This document shows, in pieces, positions 51,774-60,972 of a stretch of 64,000 nucleotides of DNA. The DNA is from Saccharospirillum sp. GTDB lineage: Bacteria; Pseudomonadota; Gammaproteobacteria; Pseudomonadales; Natronospirillaceae. The stretch is from the NCBI GenBank assembly GCA_018402545.1, contig JAGYIL010000004.1, positions 1 to 64,000 on the forward strand. Direction: 5' to 3'. The notes under the pieces were generated by a model. It was not told the origin of the DNA. It was given only the letters and a program-made list of their open reading frames with translations, and ran no database searches. The position numbers were made by a program, and so were the translations under genes. The first letter of the stretch is position 1, and every line of letters starts with the position of its first letter.

Positions 51774-53085
51774 ATACCTATTCTACTATCCTACAACTAT
51801 GTTGAACGGAGAAAACGTATATCGATACCTTTCATTGTATCGGCGCACTCAGCATTGGGGAGTGAATGAAATTGAAGCATACCAAGAAAAGAAGCTTAAG
51901 AGCCTGCTACAAATAGCATGCGCTTCTGAATTTTATAAGGATAGAGTTAATGTCAATGATCTGTTGGTAAGGACTGGAAAAGACTTCTTTAAAGCTTTCT
52001 CTGATACAGTACCTCTGCTTGTAAAGCAGGACTTGATAGAAAGTAAGTCGACTATGAAAACTCAGAGTCGAAGTAGATCAACTCAGAAGACAACAGGTGG
52101 CTCTACTGGGGAGCCAGTAACTGTCTTCAAAAACTCAACTGGATTGGCAAAAGAGCGGGCAGCTACATGGCGTGCTTATGAATGGGCAGGAGTTACTATT
52201 GGAACTAAGCAGGCTCGATTTTGGGGAGTTCCTCACTCAAGAAAGAATAAGTTTAAAGCAAGCTTGATAGATTTCGTGGCGAATAGAAAGCGATTCTCAG
52301 CGTTTGATCTCGATACTAGATCATTAGAGAAAATCACCAATGAAATTTCACAATTTAAGCCAGACTACTTGTATGGATACGTATCTGCAATAAAGGAGCT
52401 TGCTGATTTTACTTCTAGTGAAAAAGGGATGTGCGGAAGAGCCTGGCCAATGAAATGTGTAATCACAACCTCTGAAGTTTTAAGTCAAAATGATAGATTG
52501 ATTATTGAAAATGCATTTAATTGCAAGGTGTTTAATGAATACGGTTGCGGAGAGGTTGGATCAATAGCCCACGAATGCGCTTTCGGATCTATGCACATCA
52601 TGTCTGAAAATGTATACCTTGAGCAAACTGAAGATGGTGAACTAGTTGTAACTGATTTGCATAATACGATTATGCCACTCATTCGATATAAGGTAGGTGA
52701 CTTTGCTCAAATCGGGAGTGCTGATTGTCGCTGTGGTGTAGGATTACCCGTTCTTAGCAGTATTGGAGGGCGAGCTTATGACATCATTAAGACACCTGAA
52801 GGTCGTAGAATACATCCCGAATCAATCATCTATATTTTCGAAGGGCTTCAAAGAGAATCTAGTTATTTTAGACATTTCCAGATAATACAAACATCGAAAG
52901 ACGATTTAGTTATTAACTTGGTGCCTACAGGTAATTGGTCTGATGCCGGTCGATTTCAACTTACACAGGAAATTAAGAATACGATATCTGGGAGTATGAA
53001 CATTAAGATTAATATAGTGGAATCAATTCCTCGGGAAGCTTCTGGTAAGATGCGTGTTGTTAAAGTCGCTAAGGAATTGCTATGA
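51754..53085 (+). CDS. Phenylacetate-CoA-ligase-like adenylating enzyme (CapK/PaaK family)
   Basis: This 443-residue AMP-forming enzyme has the phosphate-binding KTTGGSTGEPVTV, NEYGCGEVGSIAHEC and the hinge region YKVGDFAQIG. The C-terminal Lys lies in REASGKMRVVK. Homologues called CapK occur in capsule loci with unknown substrates. The start at 51754 overlaps the polymerase gene by 20 nt. It supplies a second activating enzyme besides the ligase at 27.1 kb, possibly making an acyl-AMP or acyl-CoA for the AT3-SGNH acyltransferase further right. Confidence 0.85.
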   Translation: MNSVLSKYLFYYPTTMLNGENVYRYLSLYRRTQHWGVNEIEAYQEKKLKSLLQIACASEFYKDRVNVNDLLVRTGKDFFKAFSDTVPLLVKQDLIESKSTMKTQSRSRSTQKTTGGSTGEPVTVFKNSTGLAKERAATWRAYEWAGVTIGTKQARFWGVPHSRKNKFKASLIDFVANRKRFSAFDLDTRSLEKITNEISQFKPDYLYGYVSAIKELADFTSSEKGMCGRAWPMKCVITTSEVLSQNDRLIIENAFNCKVFNEYGCGEVGSIAHECAFGSMHIMSENVYLEQTEDGELVVTDLHNTIMPLIRYKVGDFAQIGSADCRCGVGLPVLSSIGGRAYDIIKTPEGRRIHPESIIYIFEGLQRESSYFRHFQIIQTSKDDLVINLVPTGNWSDAGRFQLTQEIKNTISGSMNIKINIVESIPREASGKMRVVKVAKELL

Positions 53086-54002
53086 AATTGACTGTTGTTA
53101 TCCCTTGTTTCAACGAAGAGCAAGTTATTGATAGCACACTTTCATCATTATTAAAGTATCTTCCTATAGAGTACGAAGCAGAAATTATAGTGGTTGACAA
53201 CGGTTCTACAGATCGAAGTGTCATGCTCGCTGAGAAGTATAATGTAAGGGTTATTAAGGATAGCTCGAACACTGTTGCTGGTGTTAGAAATGCAGGCGTG
53301 AAGAATGCCAAAGGAGACATACTAATATTTCTAGATGCAGATGTCGAAGTAACCGGAGCCTGGGCGGCGGAGCTTATTGATGCACTGCTTAATTTAGAAG
53401 AAAAGGATATTTTAGGATCTCATTGCAGCGTTCCTCCCACAGATGAGTGGTTGTTTAAGTACTGGTACAAAGCAATTGAAGTTAACTCAAGTTCACACGT
53501 TGGTACTGGACATATGATCCTGCACCGGTGCCTATTTGAGCGATTGGAAGGTTTCAATGATACGCTTACAACAGGTGAAGACTATGATTTCTGCAGTCGA
53601 GCGAAACAGCTAGGCGGTGTGGTAGTCGAGAACGAGAAATTAGTGGTATACCACAATGGTTATCCGCGTGCATTGAGTCAGTTTTTTAAAAGAGAGATGT
53701 GGCACGGTACAGGTGATTGGCAAACGTTCAGTTTTACTAGGCCGTCTAAAGTACTATTCGCAGCAATTGCATACTTCTTTGCTATGATAATGGGGCTTTC
53801 GAGCATCTCACTAAGCCCGGTTGTAGGTTTATTTATCATACTTGGAACTCAAGTGGTTCTATTCTTGATAGCGCTTAGAAAATTTGGCTCATTTGATGGT
53901 GTTAAAGGGTTACTTGTTAGAACGCTGGTCTTTAATGCCTACTTCATGGCGCGCTTTCTGTCCTTTCTTGGTGCTAAGAGAATGTTTCGTAAGCAAATGT
54001 AA
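53082..54002 (+). CDS. Glycosyltransferase family 2
   Basis: This 306-residue GT-A enzyme has the N-terminal LTVVIPCFNEEQVI, DNGSTD and the metal-binding FLDADVEV. GEDYDFCSRAKQLGG is the acceptor-side motif. Two or three transmembrane helices at the C-terminus (about 225-275) anchor it to the inner membrane. It overlaps the PaaK-like gene stop (ATGA). Confidence 0.92.
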   Translation: MKLTVVIPCFNEEQVIDSTLSSLLKYLPIEYEAEIIVVDNGSTDRSVMLAEKYNVRVIKDSSNTVAGVRNAGVKNAKGDILIFLDADVEVTGAWAAELIDALLNLEEKDILGSHCSVPPTDEWLFKYWYKAIEVNSSSHVGTGHMILHRCLFERLEGFNDTLTTGEDYDFCSRAKQLGGVVVENEKLVVYHNGYPRALSQFFKREMWHGTGDWQTFSFTRPSKVLFAAIAYFFAMIMGLSSISLSPVVGLFIILGTQVVLFLIALRKFGSFDGVKGLLVRTLVFNAYFMARFLSFLGAKRMFRKQM

Positions 54003-54441
54003 CTGAAAATTATGTGTTTTAGCCATTTTACCCCACAAAGTTAAATTTTTGTGTGCATTTGTTCTTGGTGAGTATGGGTTCACAAGATACCTTCAAAAAG
54101 TCGAATATACTCTCAGCAAGTTAGTACAGCCAATACGGGCTAAGGTATATAGTATATATGTTGGTCACATCAAGCTGAGATCGCAACTTTAGTAAAAAAA
54201 AAGTGCACCAGTAAAGGTCGAGGAGTGAGGTTAAGTATGATCTTTGTATGCAAAAGGTGTACTGAAGGATATATGACAAAGGAGCAATCCAATATATGGG
54301 TGGAGTATGTGAAGAGCTCCTGTATTAATAGAGTAGATGCAATGGATGCAGTTTGAGATGGTTCTGCACTAGTAAAAGAACGACGCAAGTGCAGAAGTAT
54401 TTGTAAACGATACTAGATCAATATCCAACGTGGAGTTATTT
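54003..54441. other. 439-bp AT-rich gene-free region
   Basis: No coding frame with a plausible start and ribosome site was found on either strand. There is a nine-A run near 54190. It presumably contains the terminator of the plus-strand glycosyltransferase operon and the promoter of the lyase-like gene. Confidence 0.5.
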
Positions 54442-55350
54442 ATGAATAGATTTTTTTTAGGTGTATTAGTAGCATTCCCAGCTGTCAGCTTTGCTATGAG
54501 TTTTGAGGATTCTTTTGAACAAGATACTTCTGGCAGTAGAGCTGGTAACGCTAATACGAATGTGTTTAGTTGGACGGACACTGCCAGTGTCAGGGTTTCC
54601 AATGAACGCGCTTATACTGGCAATAATTCTTTAGCTTTCACATTTGAAGGTAACCCCGATCCAACAAGCGATGCTTGGTCGGAACAGCGATTTAAATTGG
54701 ATCGGAAGTACACCGAACTATGGTTTAGATACAGAATGTGGGTGCCTGAAAATTACGCTCATAGGAATGCTGAAGGACCCGGAAATAATAAGGGGATCTT
54801 GAACTTATGGGGAGAAAACTATTCAGGATATACTCCAGCTCTAAGCTTTCACTTCCAAAGAAAGGGCAGTAATGGCGAGTCTTATCTCTATCCAGCTTGG
54901 CGTGTAAATGGTTCAACTACGTTTAACTTTTTTGAACCAGATCATTTAACGAGTAGCGGATCTATCTCTGAGGCAGCAACAGGCATTGCTCTCGAGGATA
55001 GAGGTACGTGGATTGATTGGGTCATGAACGTAAAAACATCAACTATACCAGTCGGTTTTAATGGTAGAGAAGACGGTGAAGGTAACGGTGCCTTGAGAGT
55101 CTGGAAAAATGGCGAACTCATCCTCAATATCTCCAATGCTCACAACTACTATGGCGGGACGTCTTCTGATGCTGGAGGTGAAGGCGATGGATGGAATTAT
55201 GGGTATTTATTAGGTTGGGCAAATTCTGGTTTTGATGAGGAAACTATAATATACATTGATGATTTTCAGGTCGGGACGAGTAACGAAGATGTGGCCTTTG
55301 ACATTATTCGCCCAGTATTACGAGGAGTCACCAAAGTCGTCAATGAATAG
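54442..55350 (+). CDS. Secreted polysaccharide-lyase-like jelly-roll protein
   Basis: This 302-residue exported protein has an 18-residue signal peptide (MNRFFLGVLVAFPAVSFA). A concanavalin-like beta-sandwich follows, similar to heparin-lyase-I/alginate-type lyases (ELWFRYRMWVPENY, NNKGILNLWGENYSG, IDWVMNVK, LRVWKNGELIL, IIYIDDFQVG). No PEP-CTERM tail or anchor is present. It may cut the EPS for release or turnover. GGAG lies 6 bases before this ATG, so the upstream GTG at 54430 is not used. An eight-T run sits at codons 4-6. It is isolated from the glycosyltransferase operon by 439 bp. Confidence 0.8.
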   Translation: MNRFFLGVLVAFPAVSFAMSFEDSFEQDTSGSRAGNANTNVFSWTDTASVRVSNERAYTGNNSLAFTFEGNPDPTSDAWSEQRFKLDRKYTELWFRYRMWVPENYAHRNAEGPGNNKGILNLWGENYSGYTPALSFHFQRKGSNGESYLYPAWRVNGSTTFNFFEPDHLTSSGSISEAATGIALEDRGTWIDWVMNVKTSTIPVGFNGREDGEGNGALRVWKNGELILNISNAHNYYGGTSSDAGGEGDGWNYGYLLGWANSGFDEETIIYIDDFQVGTSNEDVAFDIIRPVLRGVTKVVNE

Positions 55351-55419
55351 TGACAGTTACCGTAATAATGTAGGTAGCTTTAAAATGTAATATATAAAAA
55401 TCAAATTTTAACTTTGTAT

Positions 55420-55452
55420 CTGCTTTGATAAGGAACTTGTTTATCAAAGCAG
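55420..55452. terminator. Bidirectional hairpin between convergent genes
   Basis: CTGCTTTGATAA (55420-55431) pairs perfectly with TTATCAAAGCAG (55441-55452) with a 9-nt loop. It lies in the 177-bp gap between the lyase-like gene and the convergent GT4 gene. T-rich flanks are weak but present on both strands. Confidence 0.65.
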
Positions 55453-55527
55453 TATTTATAAAGCTATAATAAATTCAATACTTATATGGTTTTGAGACTA
55501 TTTTATTAACGTGTCAAATTATGCGAA

Positions 55528-56706
55528 TTACTTAGAGTTTCTATAGCCATACTGCACGCACAATTTAGAGTATACTTCTTCGTGATATCTATCAAGACTG
55601 AAGTTATTAACCGCTCTTTTTCGCGCATTGCTAGCTAAACTTGTAGCAAGAGAGCTATTATTAATTATAGCAGCTATGGCGTCGGCAATTTCAACTGAAC
55701 TTTCATACTGAACTACTATTGCAGAACTATTAGTGCCAACAATCTCTGGAATTCCACCTGCATTAGTAGTAATTAATGGTTTACCACAAGCCATCGCCTC
55801 CATTACTGCACTTGGGCAAGCGTCACCCCATGAAGAGGGAACTACGATTATATCTGAAGACCTTTGTAAGCTTGCAGTGTTCTTGAGTTCACCTAAAAAT
55901 TCCACTTGTTCACTAATCCCAAGTGAATTCACTAAAGACTTTAATTTATCAAGGTCTGGTCCACCTCCAGCATATTTAAGGTTTATGTTATTAATGTTAT
56001 GTTTTTCTTTTAATAGTTGAATGGCATTAAATAAGTATTGAAATCCCTTGTGAATCGATGCTCTGCCTCCAGCAAAAATAACAATTGGATCAGAGGTCTT
56101 TTTAAGAGATTTAGATTGAGACTCATCGGGGTAATAAATTTTTGTATTTATACCATTTAATATTACTGATACACGTGCGCTTGGCAGCCTAGATTTATGT
56201 ACCAACCGATACTTCACAAACTCAGATACAGCAATTACATGGTCACAATTAACTAGTGGCATTCTTGACATAATTGATTTTATAGAACGTTTTAGAAAAA
56301 ACTCTTTTGATGGAATGTCAGGAGAAGCCACAGATATCCGATTGTGTACAACTATTTTTTTAATTCCCAGTAGGCGGTAGCATAAATATGCTAAATGATA
56401 GTGCTTTTGGTCTGTTAAGTAGAGATGCGAAATTTTGTGTTCTTTAACGGTTTTCCAGAATAAATAGAGTTGTTTTATTCTTAATGAATTGGGTAGTAAG
56501 TATTCTGTACCAGTTAAATTGCTGAATCGATCATTAGAGGCACTATTACATGATTCCGCAAAGGAAATAATAGTACATATGTTGTCATTAGATTTTAGCT
56601 TGCCGGCGAGCGCGTTAAATAGACCATATATGTTGTTCCAGGCAAAACCTGTGCAAGGACTGTAGTTAGCCATTATTAGTAAATTATATTTTTTGCAGTT
56701 ATCCAA
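55528..56706 (-). CDS. Glycosyltransferase family 4
   Basis: This 392-residue GT-B enzyme has the N-terminal LLIMANYSPCTGFAWNN. The C-terminal GT4 domain has NGINTKIYYP, IVIFAGGRASIHKGFQYLF and VPSSWGDACPSAVMEAMACGKPLITTNAGG, carrying the nucleotide-sugar Glu pair. The TTG at 56706 is preferred because AAAGGA lies 8-9 bases upstream. An ATG at 56673 and a TTG at 56766 are alternatives. It is the last gene of the minus-strand operon of the cassette. Confidence 0.88.
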   Translation of the reverse strand: MDNCKKYNLLIMANYSPCTGFAWNNIYGLFNALAGKLKSNDNICTIISFAESCNSASNDRFSNLTGTEYLLPNSLRIKQLYLFWKTVKEHKISHLYLTDQKHYHLAYLCYRLLGIKKIVVHNRISVASPDIPSKEFFLKRSIKSIMSRMPLVNCDHVIAVSEFVKYRLVHKSRLPSARVSVILNGINTKIYYPDESQSKSLKKTSDPIVIFAGGRASIHKGFQYLFNAIQLLKEKHNINNINLKYAGGGPDLDKLKSLVNSLGISEQVEFLGELKNTASLQRSSDIIVVPSSWGDACPSAVMEAMACGKPLITTNAGGIPEIVGTNSSAIVVQYESSVEIADAIAAIINNSSLATSLASNARKRAVNNFSLDRYHEEVYSKLCVQYGYRNSK

Positions 56707-56802
56707 TTTTTTAATTCCTTTTAAATTACTAGTGTCATTGTAATGGCTAGTTTGGCTTGAAATCAACTCAATAAGTCTAAAAGCTGCGATATTAGATAGG
56801 CT

Positions 56803-57624
56803 TTAGATTCTGTAGGTTCTATTAGTCGTTACTCTCCTATCCAGATGGATGTTTCTTTTTTGTCTTTTTTCTACTCGCCATCTTCTAAGTGCGAGTAGTA
56901 TTTGATAAAAAGGTGTTATTCTATACCTGAAGACTAACTTAGATGCCTTGCTTACCAATGCTTCGCTGTACCCTGAAATATTTATATCGCTGTTGAATTC
57001 AGCATGTAGTATTGGGAATGGATACAGTATAGCAATACTCTCAAGACCATGTTTGTTGTGAAAAAGCCAATCATCTGCCCTAGACTGTAATAAACGTAGT
57101 GAATTACCAAGCTTCATAGCATTCTGTCGTTTAATTGCATAGCCTTGAGTACCCCAGAGGTTTGGGAGGCTGTTGGTAGTACTGATAGTATAATTTTTAT
57201 CTATTCTAGCTTTCACACACAGTTTTAATGGTCTAAAAGCTTGAGCGTACAAGAGCAGCATGTCCATATCTGTGCAGTTGTTAAAAGCATTAATTACTAG
57301 GGTTGATAGTTCTCTATTCACTATTAAATCATCTTCGAGAATGATACCAATGTCGATATCCGTATCATTCGATAAAGCTTCGCAAGCTTTAAGATGACTT
57401 AAAGTACAAGCAACTTCACCTTTACCAAGTACGCCTCCCCTAACTGAGCCACTATTAGCCAGCTTTAATTGAGAGTTGGATATACAGCTGCTACTCACTG
57501 CAGTAACAAAAGTGTAAGGAATACCGGTCGCCGTCATTTGCTTAACCATATGTCGCCGACGCACTTTCGAGTCAGATAGGTTTACAATATATATTTTTAA
57601 TCTCGACCCAGTATTTAGTGCCAT
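56803..57624 (-). CDS. Glycosyltransferase family 25
   Basis: This 273-residue LgtB/LpsA-type enzyme has the N-terminal KIYIVNLSDSKVRRRHM, VLGKGEVACTLSHLKAC and the metal-binding GIILEDDLIV. WGTQGYAIKR marks the C-terminal acceptor region. It probably adds galactose or a similar sugar to the repeat unit. Codon use is strongly AT-biased. Confidence 0.9.
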   Translation of the reverse strand: MALNTGSRLKIYIVNLSDSKVRRRHMVKQMTATGIPYTFVTAVSSSCISNSQLKLANSGSVRGGVLGKGEVACTLSHLKACEALSNDTDIDIGIILEDDLIVNRELSTLVINAFNNCTDMDMLLLYAQAFRPLKLCVKARIDKNYTISTTNSLPNLWGTQGYAIKRQNAMKLGNSLRLLQSRADDWLFHNKHGLESIAILYPFPILHAEFNSDINISGYSEALVSKASKLVFRYRITPFYQILLALRRWRVEKRQKRNIHLDRRVTTNRTYRI

Positions 57625-57716
57625 TTATAGGTTCCAGTTTTCTAACGTTATTATTGTCTCAAGTAAGTTTCCCTACACAAGGGTAAAACCATAAAGCCAT
57701 AGATTATTTACAAGTT

Positions 57717-59693
57717 TTATAACACTCCAAGATCAATTAGCCCGCTATAGATAAAATTCCCAAAATGGAGCTCTCCGGCACTTGACCAGTGATCACCATC
57801 TGACCAAAGGAAGGCATCACAACTTATTAAGTCTCGTCTCACATCAAAAATATAAAATTCACTCTGACTAATATATGAAAGAGAGCTTAATTGGTATTCA
57901 TCAACAGATTCATCGATTGTCTGGTCTAACATTTTAAATACGCGATGAGTGCCTGGTCTTACGTCGTACAGACCATCACACCCTCTATCCAGGATAAGTT
58001 GCTCCGGAGTGTGATGCTCAATACGCGGACCGAGCCATACTAAATTAGTAGCATTTGAGAGTTCTACCAAATACTCAGTCACTAAATTAATATTTTCCAG
58101 GTTGACTTCTATCATCGATAGTTCAGAGTTAGGTGGCTCCATCTCAAAAATAGTTCTAGATTCGCTAATGTTTTTTGATGGGTTCTGTAATAGATAAAAA
58201 CCCGCTTGGTTAAAAATAGTTGTCTCGAAAAACTTATGTTCTGTCTGACTGTTTAAAAAATCATTGTAGTGGCAGCTTTGATCTGTCGTGTGTGGACGAC
58301 ATCCTGTTTGGCTAACGCCAACTATAAAATTCTTATCTGCGTTGTTTGCGACGATTGCAAAGAAAAGGTCAATTGCGTGGCTGTCCCCAAGAATGGCAAT
58401 TCCTTCACCGTAAGTTGCCTTACACTCCTTAAGGGTGCTAAGTGCCTTTTGATCTATTTCGTTAATACGAAAAATACACTTTTCTATTACTGTTTCCGTG
58501 ATTTCCGCTTCTTGTGCTATTGTACGAGCTTCGACAAGTCTTGAGTATACCTCTGCTTTTTCGGGATTATTATGCTTCCAATGCTCAAACATTCCATTAG
58601 AAACATGACCATATACTCCGACCATTAATACAACAACCGTGCATGTACTCAAAATTGTTAATAACTTGGCCAAGCCAATGCCGCCTTTACTATTTTTTCT
58701 GAAAGGTTTCTCAACATACTTCCATGTAAACCAGGCAAGTACTAAAGAGAGGATAACTAACATCCCCATAGTAAACTCTGATGGCTGATAGATGCTCTTA
58801 ATGCGCGTGAACGCGATTAATGGTTGGTGCCATAAGTATGCTGAATAGCTAATTAGCCCGATACCTACCAAAATATTTGAAGACAATATTTTATAGCTCC
58901 AACTATTCTTTGATGTATAAAGTATTATTAATGCGGTCCCAATTACTGGTAGTAACGTAAAAACAGAGGGCCATCGAGTGTTGTGGTCAAAAATAAAGAT
59001 GGAAACAACTACAGAAGATAGACCAATGGTCGATAGTAAATTACTGGGACGTACAGTAGATTTACTCGACATGAATGCGACTAATGAACCAATTAGAAGT
59101 TCCCATGCTCGCATAGGTGTTAGATAGAAACTCATGTCAGGGTAATAGCGTGAAGAAAATTCGGCAAGTAAAAAGCTTATTACTACACTTATGCTTATGA
59201 TTAAAGCTAGGCTACGCTTACCCAGTTTCCAGAAAAAGATTAGGAAAAGCGGAAATATCACATAAAACTGCTCTTCAACTGCTAAGCTCCAGGTGTGAAG
59301 TAGTGGTTTCAACTCAGCATCAGGGGCAAAATATCCGCTTTCTATCCAAAATAAAAAATTTGAGGAAAACAGAATAACAGAGACAAGGCTTTGTGAGAAA
59401 TCACGAAAATCAACGGGTAGCATCCAATAGTAGGCAAGTGGAGTGCAGGCAAATATTATGAAGAATAATGCTGGAAGTATGCGTCTGGCGCGCCTCTCAT
59501 AGAAATTCTTTACAGTGAAAGTACCTAATTCGCAATCTTTTAGAATTATACTAGTTATCAAATAACCACTAATAACAAAAAAGATGTCTACACCTACGTA
59601 GCCACCACTAAAGATTCCAAATCCCGCATGAAAGAAGATTACGGGAAGTACTGCAATAGCCCTTAGTCCATCTATTTCACGTCGATAATCCAT
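57717..59693 (-). CDS. OafA/YrhL-type acyltransferase 3 with fused SGNH domain
   Basis: This 658-residue protein has an N-terminal AT3 membrane domain of about ten helices with the signatures IDGLRAIAVLPVIFFHAG, FFVISGYLITS, RRARRILPALF and LLHTWSLAVEEQFY. A C-terminal periplasmic SGNH domain starts at about 430, with the nucleophile in AILGDSHAIDLF and the Asp-His pair in SDGDHWSSAG. Fusions of this type O-acetylate exported sugars, with the SGNH domain completing transfer. Two further AT3 proteins are encoded at 32.9-35.1 kb. Confidence 0.92.
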   Translation of the reverse strand: MDYRREIDGLRAIAVLPVIFFHAGFGIFSGGYVGVDIFFVISGYLITSIILKDCELGTFTVKNFYERRARRILPALFFIIFACTPLAYYWMLPVDFRDFSQSLVSVILFSSNFLFWIESGYFAPDAELKPLLHTWSLAVEEQFYVIFPLFLIFFWKLGKRSLALIISISVVISFLLAEFSSRYYPDMSFYLTPMRAWELLIGSLVAFMSSKSTVRPSNLLSTIGLSSVVVSIFIFDHNTRWPSVFTLLPVIGTALIILYTSKNSWSYKILSSNILVGIGLISYSAYLWHQPLIAFTRIKSIYQPSEFTMGMLVILSLVLAWFTWKYVEKPFRKNSKGGIGLAKLLTILSTCTVVVLMVGVYGHVSNGMFEHWKHNNPEKAEVYSRLVEARTIAQEAEITETVIEKCIFRINEIDQKALSTLKECKATYGEGIAILGDSHAIDLFFAIVANNADKNFIVGVSQTGCRPHTTDQSCHYNDFLNSQTEHKFFETTIFNQAGFYLLQNPSKNISESRTIFEMEPPNSELSMIEVNLENINLVTEYLVELSNATNLVWLGPRIEHHTPEQLILDRGCDGLYDVRPGTHRVFKMLDQTIDESVDEYQLSSLSYISQSEFYIFDVRRDLISCDAFLWSDGDHWSSAGELHFGNFIYSGLIDLGVL

Positions 59694-59892
59694 TCTTCAA
59701 ACCTTTTATAAGAGCTTAGCTGCTTAGTCAATAATGAACTGTAGAACGTACGTTTGATATCTCTCGAGGATTCTGTGTCCGCTCATTAGAACTCTTTTCT
59801 ATCTAAGTTAAAGAAAATGAAATCTAGGTCATGTTCTCCGATTGTCATTCACTTCCACATGATATAATTTAGCCAAGCATTCTACCAAGCTA

Positions 59893-60972
59893 CTATTGAA
59901 GTATCTTTTTGTACAGCTTTTCAGCGTGATCTTTGATATCTAGTTCTTTTGTTGTATTTAGGCCTTCTCTTATAAGTTCAGCTCGGAGTTCATCATTCTG
60001 CAACAAGGTTATAATTTTAAGGGAAAGGTCTTCAATATTTTCAGGAGAATATAGTAGAATGTTTTTATTGTCTAAAAATAGCTCTTCAATAATAGGTGTG
60101 CGTGCAGCAATTACTGGGACACCTATAGCCATGCTTTCTAAAATTGCTCTAATGCCTGATGGATAAATTAATCCTTTTTTCAATGGTACTATCGACAGTG
60201 TGGATTCTTTGTACTCTGCGAATAACTTTTCATAACTTAGGTTTTCTTTAATCTTGACTAGACCTTCTTGCTCCAAGTCTTTTGGAACCAAGTAAGGTAG
60301 TGTAACAAGTGTCAAGTTCAATCCTATTGATTTACATGCTTCAATAAGAGTAGAGTTATCTCTTCCTAAATCCCTGCCCACTGATATGGCTTTAAGCAAA
60401 TTTGGGCTCTTTGGGCTCTTTGGGCTCTTTGGGCTTGCTATGTTCCGATTGTAAAAATCCCGATCAATCGGATACTCGATAACACTAATTTTTTTCTTAA
60501 GTTCAGGAAAAGCCTTCAACCAAATATTTGCCTGTACGGAAGAATAGACAAGTACTTTTGATGCTAGTCTTAAATTTATTCTGGTTACTAGTCTTCTGAA
60601 TGCATTTGCCGGAAGGTTAAACAAGCTATCCATATATATTACTTTTTTTCTTAATAGAAAACCGGTTATTGCTGCCAATGTATAGAAGTCATCTTTTAAG
60701 ATGAGGTAGTCACAGCTGGCTATTTTCCGGATCGTATCTATTGGTAGGTGTCTTAACCTTATCTTTTGGAAAAATTCATAGATTGACTTAGATAAACCCT
60801 CAAACCTGCTATCACAAAAAATTATTTCATAATTTTTCGTTAGTAGTTCATAAGCACCATATAGTCTTTCTGAGGGTGCCTTTTTCATTTTAATTAACTC
60901 TAAGTCCCTTTGAAATGGTTTGGGAAACATGAAAAATAAAATAGGCTGTTTGGTTTTGGAAATTGTCTTCAC
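59893..60972 (-). CDS. Glycosyltransferase family 4 (group 1-like)
   Basis: This 359-residue protein has a GT-B layout with SVQANIWLKAFPELKK, a C-terminal donor domain (AISVGRDLGRDNSTLIEAC) and the nucleotide-sugar segment YPSGIRAILESMAIGVPVIAARTPIIEE. The sequence is more divergent than the other GT4s here. A tract of Ser-Pro-Lys repeats (residues about 180-190) is encoded by a 9-bp tandem repeat in the inter-domain region. The start is a GTG that overlaps the ABC gene stop by 4 nt. Confidence 0.82.
   Translation of the reverse strand: MKTISKTKQPILFFMFPKPFQRDLELIKMKKAPSERLYGAYELLTKNYEIIFCDSRFEGLSKSIYEFFQKIRLRHLPIDTIRKIASCDYLILKDDFYTLAAITGFLLRKKVIYMDSLFNLPANAFRRLVTRINLRLASKVLVYSSVQANIWLKAFPELKKKISVIEYPIDRDFYNRNIASPKSPKSPKSPNLLKAISVGRDLGRDNSTLIEACKSIGLNLTLVTLPYLVPKDLEQEGLVKIKENLSYEKLFAEYKESTLSIVPLKKGLIYPSGIRAILESMAIGVPVIAARTPIIEELFLDNKNILLYSPENIEDLSLKIITLLQNDELRAELIREGLNTTKELDIKDHAEKLYKKILQ
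60401..60436. repeat. 9-bp tandem repeat, four copies, inside the GT4 gene
   Basis: TTTGGGCTC occurs three times and TTTGGGCTT once, in register from 60401 to 60436. It encodes a Ser-Pro-Lys tract on the minus strand. The unit is a multiple of three, so copy changes would keep the frame and alter only linker length. Confidence 0.9.

Noticed and set aside
56373-56383. ops-like element GGCGGTAGCAT (RfaH recruitment)
   Set aside because: It lies inside a coding region on the strand opposite to transcription; a chance match. A similar GGCGGTAG at 37997 has the same problem.
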